Assembly: GCA_030248215.1 (NCBI GenBank)
Contig: JASANG010004090.1
Span: 169,660-233,659 of the forward strand
Source of the DNA: Enoplolaimus lenunculus
Taxonomy: Eukaryota > Nematoda > Enoplea > Enoplida > Thoracostomopsidae
Length of the DNA stretch: 64,000 nucleotides
Direction of reading: 5' to 3'
Shown here: piece after piece, positions 12,901-22,656 of the stretch
Position numbering within the stretch: position 1 is the first letter of the stretch
Layout of the letters: each line of letters starts with the position of its first letter
Position numbers and translations under genes: made by a program
Notes under the pieces: model-generated
Told to the model about the DNA's origin: nothing
Seen by the model: the letters and a program-made list of their open reading frames with translations, nothing else
Database searches by the model: none

Positions 12901-15900
12901 CCAACATTAATGGTCAAATATTCTAAATATACTATAATCTAAGTTGATATTACTGTCTTATTAGTTTCATGCAAGGCCTAACTGAATATCTGATTCCGAA
13001 TTAATATCTGGCGAATAATTGCATTCCGGCTCCGGCGACAAAATCTGGACTAAACCAGTCGACATCCGATTCCGGTTACTGTATACGGTATTGTGGCATG
13101 CGGTCGAACCGTGGTTTAAGGTGAGCTTACCGATCGAAGTTACTGTCCCTACAGCCAGTAATTCAACGCGCTAATGACTACGCATTATGTTATTTCGCAG
13201 TGCAGAATGCTATCAAAAAGCGCAGACCTGGCAGGATGAGGCCCCCTTGTCAGAATTTCTCGGTACGCCACTCTTAAATGTATATATATTTTATTTAATT
13301 CTTATTTTCATATCAAGCTCAATACCACTTTTGAACGGTGACATTTTTCACAAAGAACTCTATATCAAAGTGAAGAATCGTTAAAAAACGACAAAGAATT
13401 CCTTTTTGAATTCATTAATTTCACCAAACCAATAATGATAACTGTTACCTATTTTAACAAAATTAACTCAAAAAATAATAATATCTTTAACTTTTAAAAC
13501 CATTATATCTTAACATTTAAAATACGCCAAGTTTAACGACAAACAACAATGAAAATAATCTCGATTTCAGTTAAAACGACCCCGTAACAGTTCATTCCAC
13601 CCTCTCACTAAAAACTCAAACCGCCCTAAATTCGAGCGACGCAAAACACAAAGGATCTGTTACCCGAACAAAGATGAAGATATTAACTAAATCCCGTATG
13701 TCAACACACAACGATAAATTTGATATATTTACATTCACAAACAATGTTGATCAACAAAAAGTAGTATGAATGCTCGAACTAAGTCACAATTTTACCGACA
13801 CGCGTATCCAAGCATTAATCATTTCAAATTAAATCTGCACTCAGATCCGTAGAAAATAACATCTTCTGTACTTTTTATCAGATCACATCTCTCCAACAAA
13901 ATAGGGATTAAGAGTTAGATGATCGAAACATCATTCGTTTGCTACTAGAGTCTAAACAAAACCTTTAACAATGGGTGTAGTAAGAGATAGCAGTGTAATG
14001 GATCTGTAGTCTGCATACAGCATACTGCAATAATGACCACCAAGCATCTTTCCCTTAATACCTGTCTGTACTTAAACCTCAATACTTGAGACCGATTTGA
14101 CCTCCGGCTCCAGTAGAACTTGTGCCGGAAGTTCCGGAAATTTCAGTAGTGAAATTTTACACAATTTTATAAAATTTAGTTGTTTTGTGCGGTTTGTTAA
14201 AACTATTAATTGCAGAGATTTCGTAAAAAAATAAGCGTAAAATCAAAACATTTAACACCTTACAGACATTTGCCAAATTTAGCCAGTTAAACATCATTTT
14301 AACTATATACGTACCTTATTCGCCTTACCTCCACATCCGACAAATTTTGTTGACCTCCGGCTCCGGCAAATTTTGAAGACTTCCGGCTCCGGCAAATGTT
14401 GTTGACCTCCGGCCCCGACAAATTTTGTTGACCCCCGGCTCCGGCAAATTTTGTTGACCTCCGGCTCCGGCAAATTTTGATGACCACCAGCTCCGGTAAT
14501 CTTTATCTCCGATTGCATCCTGCTTGAGCCATTCTTTTTCTGGACTAAATGCAAATATAACATTGAAATACACAATAAACGACAGTGTGCAGCCTTCAAT
14601 ATGTTTAAACAACAACAACATCCTTGAAGTACAAAAATTTTAAAACACTGATTTACAAAAAAACAACGAAATTTTAACGCAAAAAAGCGTTGCTGAGCAA
14701 AAGACGGCACAAAAAATTCCACAATTCGTTACATCTCAAAATTTCTACCTAAACTAAACAGGTGCTATATTATTATTTCTTTAAAGAATCAAATTGCAAC
14801 AAACAAAACACCATTTCAAGGTCACATTAAACAGTCACAATCGCAATTCAAGGTCGTCCCCCTCGTGGAAATACTGGGGGGCCGTGCCCTGCCAAAACTG
14901 GCTTGTGCCCCCCGCACAGAAACTCGGTCTAAAAGTAAACAATCTAATTGTAATTGTATGGGGCGTTCAAAATTATTCGTTATCCGGTGTCGCCCCCGAA
15001 TATAATTTTCTGCGGACATAACGGTCGGAATTTTCGCAATTTTAAATTATTATTTATATTATTTAAAATTTGTTTTGCGTTTTAAATTTTCATCATTTAC
15101 AATAATAACGCAAGTGTTTTTCTCCGTTATGCAAAACGGTATTAACTCTAAAACACTGTTGTGTTTCAATTACTGCGCTTTTTGATTGTTTTAGGTTTTT
15201 GACAAACAATATAAGTATTTCATGGTGCAAAATTTCTAAAATCCACATTCGAGTGCAGATCTGCTAAGTATATTTTGACACTTGTACAGTAGTTCCCTTA
15301 CAGGCTTAGGCATAAGCTTAGAAAAGGCTTTCCTAAGCCTAAGTCCTAAACGTTCAACTCAGCCGTTATCTACGCCTAAGCCTTTCCCAGAAAACTGTAC
15401 AAAAGCGGCGTAATAAATCGCAAGCCTGAGTATAAGCCAGATCCTACGCCTAAGTTATGCCAAATTCTGAAAATTCCAAAAACAGGAAAGGGAAAATTAC
15501 CAGTTCTTTCATGGTACTCAACGTGACTTTCACAGTGGAGTTCTTGCAAACGAGCAAACTAGCTGTCTGCAGATCGTAGGCAAAGTAGCGTCGATCACTG
15601 CCGACTACAATGTTTTCATCATACTAGAAAAAATATTTTCAACTGAAAGTACTGACTATGAACATAAACTAAATATTTTAAATATAGCTAAACATTACTG
15701 GAATATTTGCTGTCCAATCCAATCCTGGTTTCCAAATATGTTTTCTCCCACCTGTACACCGCAAGCAACACCTTTGGACTATCTAATCGCGGCGTTGCAG
15801 CAAAACGACAGCGCACGCCCTCTAGATCAATTTGATTCCAGTAAACTGACTTTAATTTCACCAAGCCAGATTAGTTCACCGCCCCAAAACGTAAGCAAGC

Positions 15901-18900
15901 CTACCGAAACACAAATTGTAACGCCCTCGTTTAATCAAAACTTAGTCGATACTTCTGTCGTTCACCAAACAGCGACGTCACATTATTCGCCTGTCTCATT
16001 CACTGCTGATTACGTTTCAAACCTCAGCCAAGCGCACATAACATCGACCAACCTCTTCCAATATACAGTCTCCTATTTCTACAACACCGTAATGGGTACA
16101 ACTGATAACTCAAAATACTGCAATGGCCAACCAGACAACACCAACTACCAGACCAAAACTGTCAACAAAGATTCACAACAATCTGACACCAAATTTCATC
16201 CCATAAACGGAAAAATTGGCGACTTAACGCGTTCTCGGTCAAAAATCTCAAAACTACGATCAAGTGCAACCCATGAACAACTTAGTAAAAACTGCGCCTC
16301 CAACGAGCAGCCATTGTTTAAAATTCCTACAACAGCAACGAGAGCTATTTCTGGCAAAATTTGCGCTAACAGTCTTGACTTAAATCTTAATAATTCATGC
16401 ACAAATCAAATCAATTTCAATAGACAACACGATGCAACTGCAGTCAACTTAACGCAACAGCACAAGACTGTACCCAATTCAACGCGACACCACACGACTG
16501 CAATCGACTCAACACAGCAGAATATAACTACAATCATCTCTACGCAACACGACGTACCTGCATTCAAATCAACGCAACACGACGCAACTGCATTCAACCT
16601 ATCGCAACATTGCCGGCGTCGATTACCGACCTTAACTGCGACAAACCGCAAGTCATACTCGCGCGAATTTAAACTCGAAGTCGTACGCGCATACTACATG
16701 AACGGTGGTAACAAATATCAAACGTGTAAAACGTTTCAAATAACAAAATCAATGCTCAACGGATGGATCGCCCAGGCAGATCGTATACGTGATAGCCGGC
16801 CTGGATCGCTTAAGTCTGGCAAATCTGGTCGGCGACGAAAAGCAACGCAACGCGATGCGACAGTGGTCAACATGGGTCGACAACGCCCGATATTATTTCA
16901 GCTACCTGAGCAAAATACAAACCCATTTCATTTACCTCAACTAGAAAACAATTCATTTCTATCGCCTCAAATAGAACAAAGCGCATCTAAATTGCCTGAA
17001 CTGAACACAAGATCACTAGAATTACCCGTCACAGGTGCAGCTGTTCAAAAAAACAAGATGGTTGGTGGCAAGAGTGCAGCACCCGGGTTTGTTGGCCCAA
17101 TTCATTCTTTACAACGATCACAACCGCAACAACCACAAAAACAACGCGATTTCAGTGTAAAGAACAATATAGTTACACAACACATCAACGACATCGACAA
17201 CCACAACAACAACAACAATAACAACAACAACAATGCCAACAACAATACCAACAACCATACTATCCGCAAAAATCTCAAAAATCACAATTTACCGCAGTCA
17301 AATGCATTACCCCTTGACTTGACGTTTCAATCCGTGTCCAAAATATCTAAACCAGCTGGCGACAGGCAACATTCGACCGATACCTCACCAGCTTGTGTTG
17401 CAAAACTCAACGATAGTTCAACTAATTTCCCACTTTTTATGCCTCCCGAACTGCTCCACTCAAATCAAGAATTAGTTCAACTCCACCGCTCATTGGTCTT
17501 ATTTTTATCTCGAGCAACACATTCAGCGGCTTGCTTCACACCGTGGTCAAATAATTTCAACGAAACACAACATGTGGTTAATCAACAGACACATGCGCCA
17601 CACCAATTAAATCCATTTCCGCAACATAATTTTGATGAAAAACCACTTCAAGAATATACCACAGCAGCCCATGTCGTAACATCAAGTCCCTCCGACGGCC
17701 AACAGATTGTTGAGAAAATGTCACATGCGAGTAATCAACAATTAAATCTTTCAGAATGGTACGATATCAGAAATTAAACTGCATACATCGTAATTTGCAA
17801 ACTTGAATTTATCATGTGACAGCATAGCGAATTTAATAATTTTTTACTCTAAGGGACAATTTCGAAACAATATATAAGACATAGGTAGACATAGTATATA
17901 TGTGCTCTAACGGTGCAAACCTGGTGCTTCTTCAAAGAATTTGAAACTCATTACTCAAATTTAATTGTAACTATCTGACATTAGACGAAATAATTTGCCA
18001 AACTTCTGCTAATACTCTTAAATGGAACTAAATAACAACGTTTTCATGTCACTATAAGTGTAAAATCGTCAATGCAGCCACCTTAGAAAACAAATCTAGA
18101 ACTTGCAAAACTCACCTGGCGTCCTTGACTTTCTCGACAAGATACAGCCGTTTGCGTAGCAGGCGCCCAACATTTTCGCCAGTTACCTCAAAACTGGACA
18201 CCCCATCATTGTCCATCGGATCCAGCACAGCAAATTTGGCTTCTGGCACTCTGAGCATAAACAAACTGAGCAACGTTGAGTCATTTGAACCCACAAACAA
18301 AAATCGAACTTTATTAAGTTGATAACGTGATTGAGACTCACAGATTGTGCCACTGATACTTTTACTATAATTCGTTGAATCTGAAACAAAATTGTTTTCG
18401 AAGATTCACAGACAAGGCAAGCATAATAGTGTATGACCGTCGCGGCCAGACTGAAGTGCACAGTAATTCCAATTTCACCTACTGCGTTAACGGTTCGTAT
18501 TCTTTCTGTTCGTGCGCAGTTGCGTCTATTGACACAATTGTAGTCGTACTTAAGACCGTTCGCAATGTATTGACGAACGATTGAAATTTTCATTCTAAAC
18601 CATCTCGGCAGCAGTCGTGGTTTTAGATTTAGAGAAGTGATGATCAAGTACTCATGCATTCAAGAAACGTGCAATCGTAATCAGAGTCGCATCCTTGAAC
18701 GCAACCGCGATTGCACTTAATTATATCCGTGATTGTATCTATATGCATTTTCCAACTTGCTAATAGTATGAAAATATGACACAAAAGGAACGTAACTAAA
18801 CTAAAAATCTACGGTGACTAAAAATATTTCGAATTCTTATTTAATTCGTGTTCCTTTCATTCAAAATTTAGCTTCTGCTAAACCCTGTTTGCTTCGAACA

Positions 18901-20890
18901 ACACCATGTTCCATTTGTACCAACAAAAACCTATTTTATAATGTACAATAAAACTTTCGAAACATATATTATGTAAGTACTAAGTATGTAAACTATTCCA
19001 ATATAAATTTCTCACCATGTTTTTCCGCAATCACATTGCTTGACGGCAAGTGGAACTGTCTACTGAAATAGCACAGCGTAACCAAATCTTCGCTAGAAGA
19101 CGCCTCACTACAACACACTGTTTCTTCCGTATGTTCGTGCAATGAACATGATACAATATGAAGATTTTGGCTTTCATATTTGATTATTGCGCTTAGTTGT
19201 TGTCGTATAGGCTCTGAAATTATAGCTGTACCCAAGTATGCAGCTATGTAATGTCCCAGACTTAAGAGCTGGGTAGCAAAAGGAGTTTGTATTCGCTTTA
19301 AAATTCGTCAAAAATTGAAGGCTTTCATTCGTATTTTTCAAAAGGTAAAATCCGACAAATCCGTCTAAGCTGTTTTAAATAGAGTCTACATACAGAATGA
19401 ACCATTTTCGGAAACCTTTTAGGAATTGCGGTTACAACGCTCAATGCTTAAGCTGAATGGACCCGGGTTTCATTATTAAAAATTACCCTGGGTATATTTA
19501 TTGTTTGGTCGTACCAGATTCGGTTTGCTTAGTCGGCATGTCAGACAGCTATAATTTTAACTTTACACAATCTGATACAGATATTTTTCTGAGTTCAGGT
19601 TCGGATTCGGATTTCGCCAACTCTCAATTTTGTTTCATATTATTCGAAATATATGATTATGAACAATTTTTGGTTGCGCAAATTTGAAACAACAAAGACA
19701 AGCGATTATTGATTAAACATAATACATTGTTTTTCCCATGCATATTTTCCGTAGTGCGTAGTGCCTTTCGAGACAACGTAAGAAAGACATATCAATAATG
19801 CTGCAAGTTAAACCTACCCCCACAATCCTGCCAAGGAATGTCAGCTATAACCACCACTGCCGTTCCCTCAAAGCCCGGTTCACCCATCCATTTCTTAATG
19901 GAATCTCGATGCCTCAACAGGATTTCTTCGCAGTTCAACAGTCTGGCTGGTAAAATTCTTTTAACTGCAACATTTGACTTGCGAATTGCCGACATACACG
20001 CGTATCCGAAGTGTACAATACAATCAGCGCTTGCGTGTTCCGCAGCCACTTCGTCTACACAACAACTGAAACACAAAACCACACAACTAATTAGAGTCAA
20101 GGTCAACTGCGTTTTCAATGCATTGCTAATTTCCATCTACATCCACGTGAGACCCCAACAAGGCAAGTAAAGTCTCAAAAAGGATAATGATAGCTTAAAA
20201 ACGTTCTCGTAAACTCCTCTGCCGAAACTAAAACAATATTTCAAAGCACTCACACAAATTGTTCATCTTCATAACGGTATGAACAACTACTGCGCAGAAC
20301 ATCATCACATTTTGAATCATACTTGAACGAAATTACGCAAATTTACAAAAAATTACCTTCCGTAAGACGTATCAGCCAATATGAACGGCTTCACTCCAAC
20401 GATTCGTTCTATTTCTTCACTAACAAAAGTCGAGTCACTCAGCAAATGATCGGGAAATTGCAGAGTAATCTGGAACGATAAAAATAAACGTAAATCAGAA
20501 ACAGGGGACCAAATAGAACATCCACAGCATATGCATCGTCAGTTTAGCCTACGCACAATTATGGTGTTTTTAAAACGTTCAATCTAGAAGTGGTACTCTT
20601 AAGAAATAGCTCCAAAATCAATCGCAATTTTCAATTAACTGATACAATTTCTTTAGCTCGTGCGACAGCCAGATACTAAAAAACCTTACGCGGCTATATC
20701 CATTATCAGAAATCCATTGAGCAACTTGTTCAATTTGATACCACTCGCGTTTTTCATTGAGGTTGGACGGTGAACTTAGTGATTTTGTAGATGAAAGATT
20801 CTGACCCGAACTTTTTGAATCATCGACGTTTACTATTTGCTCTATCGCATCTGCGTCGCTAGACGAAAACGCAACTGACGCTGATGCCAT
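9934..20890 (-). CDS. DPH2: Diphthamide biosynthesis protein 2 (DPH2), 8 coding exons
   Basis: Partner subunit of the DPH1-DPH2 iron-sulfur enzyme that transfers the 3-amino-3-carboxypropyl group of SAM to the eEF2 histidine, the first step of diphthamide synthesis in the cytosol. Exons: 20890-20690, 20469-20356, 20065-19818, 19213-19016, 18308-18116, 12892-12546, 12142-11960, 10055-9934. Phases agree and the protein is about 534 aa. Signatures are QFPDHLL, ILADTSYGSCCVDEVAAEH, HFGYACMS, LRKRLYLVEK, IGTLGVANYL, GKLNVAKLANFADVDV, APIVTPFELE and the C-terminal RSWYGLN with VGIACEY. Candidate [4Fe-4S] cysteines are near residues 106, 107, 128 and 377. The start is the in-frame ATG at 20890 (MASASV); a pyrimidine-rich AG sits 19 nt upstream. 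Intron 5 (18115-12893) is 5.2 kb and contains the Brinker-like gene. My count for exon 2 differs by one base between coordinates and codons, so its boundary may be off by one. Confidence 0.92.
10160..10349. mobile_element. Family-2 MITE
   Basis: Ends are GGCCAATGTGTACAACAAGG and CCGGCCCTGTTCTATACATG. The interior is made of CCTAAGC-type hexamers. It lies in DPH2 intron 7, close upstream of the family-1 copy at 10,434. Confidence 0.65.
10434..10867. mobile_element. Family-1 MITE, CCGGATAT subtype, with perfect 8-bp target duplication
   Basis: Starts CAGGGTGCGACCGGATATT and ends ATATCCGGTCGCACCCTG. It is flanked on both sides by CTTCAAAC. The subterminal zones are dense in CCGGATACCGGAACCGGATA units. 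The perfect 8-bp duplication points to a hAT-type transposase. Confidence 0.85.
11465..11873. mobile_element. Family-1 MITE, TTCCTG subtype
   Basis: Starts CAGGGTTCAACCGGAATTCC and ends TTCCTAATGGAACCCTG. Flanking octamers AGGCAGAC and AGGCACAT agree at 6 of 8. Subterminal units are TTCCTGTTCCGG. Confidence 0.7.
12400..12529. mobile_element. Short family-1 MITE 17 bp from the DPH2 exon 6 donor
   Basis: 130 bp, CAGGGTGCCACTGGAATT to GCGGTTGAACCCTG. Flanks GTACTTAT and GCACTTAA agree at 6 of 8. It lies in the intron immediately after exon 6, which ends at 12546. Confidence 0.65.
14093..14522. mobile_element. Family-1 MITE, CCTCCGG subtype, with 26-bp tandem array
   Basis: Degenerate ends (CGATTTGACCTCCGG and GATTGCATCCTG), but flanks CTTGAGAC and CTTGAGCC match at 7 of 8. 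It contains the 26-bp array at 14351-14505. Confidence 0.65.
14351..14505 (+). repeat. Tandem array, six units of exactly 26 bp
   Basis: Units beginning TGACCTCCGGCTCCGGCAAA start at 14351, 14377, 14403, 14429, 14455 and 14481. Because 26 is not a multiple of three, each minus-strand frame reads the same Pro-Glu/Arg-Ser-rich peptide in turn, which creates three overlapping false ORFs. Confidence 0.9.
14860..15025. mobile_element. GC-rich repeat remnant, family unclear
   Basis: Contains CTGGGGGGCCGTGCCCTG and GCTTGTGCCCCCCGCACAG in an AT-rich intron, and later GGTGTCGCCCCCGAATATA with TTTTCTGCGGACATAACGG. The composition shift suggests an inserted element. No clear ends were found. Confidence 0.35.
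15501..15623 (-). CDS. Orphan WD-repeat-like exon, gene unknown
   Basis: A 123-nt stretch bounded by a good acceptor (TTTTTTCTAG) and a donor (GTAATTTT), open for exactly 41 codons in phase 0-0. It reads YDENIVVGSDRRYFAYDLQT and continues for 21 more residues. The pattern VVGSDRRYFAYDLQT resembles a WD40 blade. It sits in DPH2 intron 5, but that intron is phase 2, and in that phase this exon contains an early stop, so it is not a DPH2 exon. No partner exons were found between 12,893 and 15,500. It could be an exon of an interleaved gene, a fossil exon or chance. Confidence 0.4.
15738..17777 (+). CDS. Brinker-type HTH protein with PLDLT motif, intronless, nested in DPH2 intron 5
   Basis: Single 679-aa open reading frame on the strand opposite its host gene. 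Residues about 305-351, from KSYSREFKLEVVRAYY to MLNGWIAQADRIR, match the Brinker DNA-binding domain pattern (aromatic-x-x-EFK start, three helices, invariant Trp at 343). A basic tail follows (GKSGRRRKATQR). Residues 525-529 read PLDLT, a PxDLS/T-type CtBP docking motif. The rest is low complexity: about six 10-residue repeats of STQHDATAFN type just before the HTH (about 230-290), further 10-11-residue LPQLE-type repeats after it (about 375-435), and a poly-Asn run around 490-505 from CAA/AAC triplets. A DNA-binding repressor is the natural inference. Brinker domains also occur in proteins of transposon origin, so a domesticated element is an alternative. No poly(A) signal was picked out. 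Confidence 0.75.
   Translation: MFSPTCTPQATPLDYLIAALQQNDSARPLDQFDSSKLTLISPSQISSPPQNVSKPTETQIVTPSFNQNLVDTSVVHQTATSHYSPVSFTADYVSNLSQAHITSTNLFQYTVSYFYNTVMGTTDNSKYCNGQPDNTNYQTKTVNKDSQQSDTKFHPINGKIGDLTRSRSKISKLRSSATHEQLSKNCASNEQPLFKIPTTATRAISGKICANSLDLNLNNSCTNQINFNRQHDATAVNLTQQHKTVPNSTRHHTTAIDSTQQNITTIISTQHDVPAFKSTQHDATAFNLSQHCRRRLPTLTATNRKSYSREFKLEVVRAYYMNGGNKYQTCKTFQITKSMLNGWIAQADRIRDSRPGSLKSGKSGRRRKATQRDATVVNMGRQRPILFQLPEQNTNPFHLPQLENNSFLSPQIEQSASKLPELNTRSLELPVTGAAVQKNKMVGGKSAAPGFVGPIHSLQRSQPQQPQKQRDFSVKNNIVTQHINDIDNHNNNNNNNNNNANNNTNNHTIRKNLKNHNLPQSNALPLDLTFQSVSKISKPAGDRQHSTDTSPACVAKLNDSSTNFPLFMPPELLHSNQELVQLHRSLVLFLSRATHSAACFTPWSNNFNETQHVVNQQTHAPHQLNPFPQHNFDEKPLQEYTTAAHVVTSSPSDGQQIVEKMSHASNQQLNLSEWYDIRN
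18375..18740. mobile_element. Possible degenerate family-3 MITE in DPH2 intron 4
   Basis: GTCGCGGCCAGACTG, GCAGTTGCGTC, CGCAACCGCGATTGCAC and TTAATTATATCCGTGATTG resemble the GCGATTGC-rich interiors and ends of family 3. The boundaries are not clear. Confidence 0.35.
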
Positions 20891-22656
20891 ATTAGATGAC
20901 TTTAATAAGCTAAAAATACGAAACAAACAAAATCGATCTAGACTGCATCACGTACAAACGTTAGAGCCAACGATCGCAAATATTGTCCTGTTGAAATTCA
21001 GATTACATTTGGCTATTTTTGTAGAAGTCAGACTATGTGTCAAGAAATACCACTTTGGCGATAACGAAATAGCAGCGTATAACAGAAGGTTTGGTTCCTT
21101 GGTCCGGCAGAAAATTTAACTCCGGTCCGATAAAGTTTTGCTCGGAAATTAAGGAATTTCTGTAATTTTTGTAACTCTAAAGAATTTGTTTGCCATTGTA
21201 CCATCGTACACATTGTCCACACATTGGCCCATGTAAAGTTGAAGGGCGGAACGTTGTTCTGTGGGATTGTAATAGAGCAAGCTTAAGCTTTAGACCAATT
21301 TTTTGGTTAGGCTTAGGTGTAAGCCCATTCTTCCGCTTTACGTTTAGAAATATGCTTTTACCACTGTTAAGTTCTAAGCAATGATGTGACTGTACGAAAA
21401 TTATTAGCGAAACCGATTGTTCTTTGAAAATTCGCCGATACAGGGTGTGAACGAATAGTAAAAATAATGGAAATGGATAGTGACGAAGACCAATGTTACT
21501 TTTAGGGCCGTAATTGTAGATTAAGCGTATTCCTAAGCCTAAGCCTTGCAAAAGCGTATTCCTAAGCGCCAAAGCCTAAGCAAAAAATGTAGTCTAGAAT
21601 GCAAGCAAACTCTTTCACAGACCCTCCAGAAACCGAGACGGCCCTAAAAGTAACATGGGCCGTAATAAAAAAAAACGGAAACGGACTTTTTACCACCACA
21701 AGGATAATGCAATGAAATATAAATTTCAAATCGAACAATTACATTATCTGTGATCAAAAAATGCGAATATACGTGATTTGTAACTAATTTTGAGCACAAA
21801 ACTAACAAAACCATAACGGAAACTGACAGATTTTTACCAGAAACAGATATGCGGTTGCACCTTGTACGATAACGATGTTATCAAAATTAACCAAAACTTA
21901 TAGCCAAACACACCGAAGGCTGCATATTTTGCTAACCTATAAACCTTTCGCTACCGAAATTTCCGGTAAAAATTGTACCGGACCCAGAGGTCGATTTTCC
22001 TGCGGAGCCGGACATCTGGTTGTAATCTGATGAGAATGGGAAAGAATCAATACAGCATAGTTGAAAGATTATAAGTTTCATATTATTATTATTAACGCCG
22101 TTTAAAGCTTTAATGCTTTTCAATTCCACAACAAATTAGAGCAAAATGTTCGAACACCACAATGAAGTTCTTATCACTATACAGCTGCAAATCAATAAAC
22201 ATAAGATGCAGTGAAATTTACTCAACAAAAATTCAAAACTGTGTTATAATTACAAATTAAACAAACACCTACAATGCAAAGCTTCCGCGGCAACCCCAAA
22301 CTCAATGGCGCAACTCGCCATTGTTCCGCAACTATACTGGTAAAAATTCAGTACCGAATCTTCAGCTAGCAATAGTCAAACGCAATTTTACATTAAGGAA
22401 CGCTAACACCGGAATCGCATGCCCGCTACCAGGTTCATTGCTGTGTTTTTTCCACGTTTAGTGCACATGTTATTCAAATAACAAAAAATAGCCATAATTC
22501 TATGGGCAGATCTTGTTACAAAACAAAACCACAACAATTTGTGACTTTTACAGTATAAAGTTCAAAAACTGTTATCAAAATACTGTCTTGCTTGATCCCA
22601 TTTCAAGCAGCAACCATTTCCAACAATTAACCATAACATTACATGACCGTCGAGTT
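20891..22656. other. Intergenic stretch between DPH2 and CSTF2, repeat-rich
   Basis: Divergence region upstream of DPH2 and downstream of CSTF2. It contains family-2 copies (about 21,224-21,380 and 21,488-21,661) and family-1 remnants with TACCGGACCCAGAGG and GGAGCCGGAC near 21,950-22,025. A pyrimidine-rich acceptor (GTATTTTTAG) lies 19 nt before the DPH2 ATG. No gene was seen. Confidence 0.5.
21488..21661. mobile_element. Family-2 MITE, TTACTTTTAGGGCCG subtype
   Basis: Inverted ends are CCAATGTTACTTTTAGGGCC and GGCCCTAAAAGTAACATGGG. The interior has CCTAAGCCTAAGCC units. The subtype differs from TATAGAACAGGGCCG copies in the middle of the terminal repeat. Confidence 0.7.

Noticed and set aside
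13129-13290. Possible minus-strand exon ending at a GTAAGC donor
   Set aside because: The adjoining sequence resembles a fragment of a GGCGTACCGAG-type repeat and no open frame with a sensible acceptor exists.
14299-14722. Three overlapping minus-strand ORFs with a shared Pro-Glu-rich peptide
   Set aside because: Produced by the 26-bp tandem array inside a MITE, which shifts frame each unit.
15501-15623. Assigning the WD-like exon to DPH2
   Set aside because: The DPH2 intron is phase 2; in that phase the exon has an early stop, and exon 5 to exon 6 joins directly into conserved sequence.
16196-16651. Minus-strand ORFs within the Brinker-like gene
   Set aside because: Shadows created by its repeat-rich codons.
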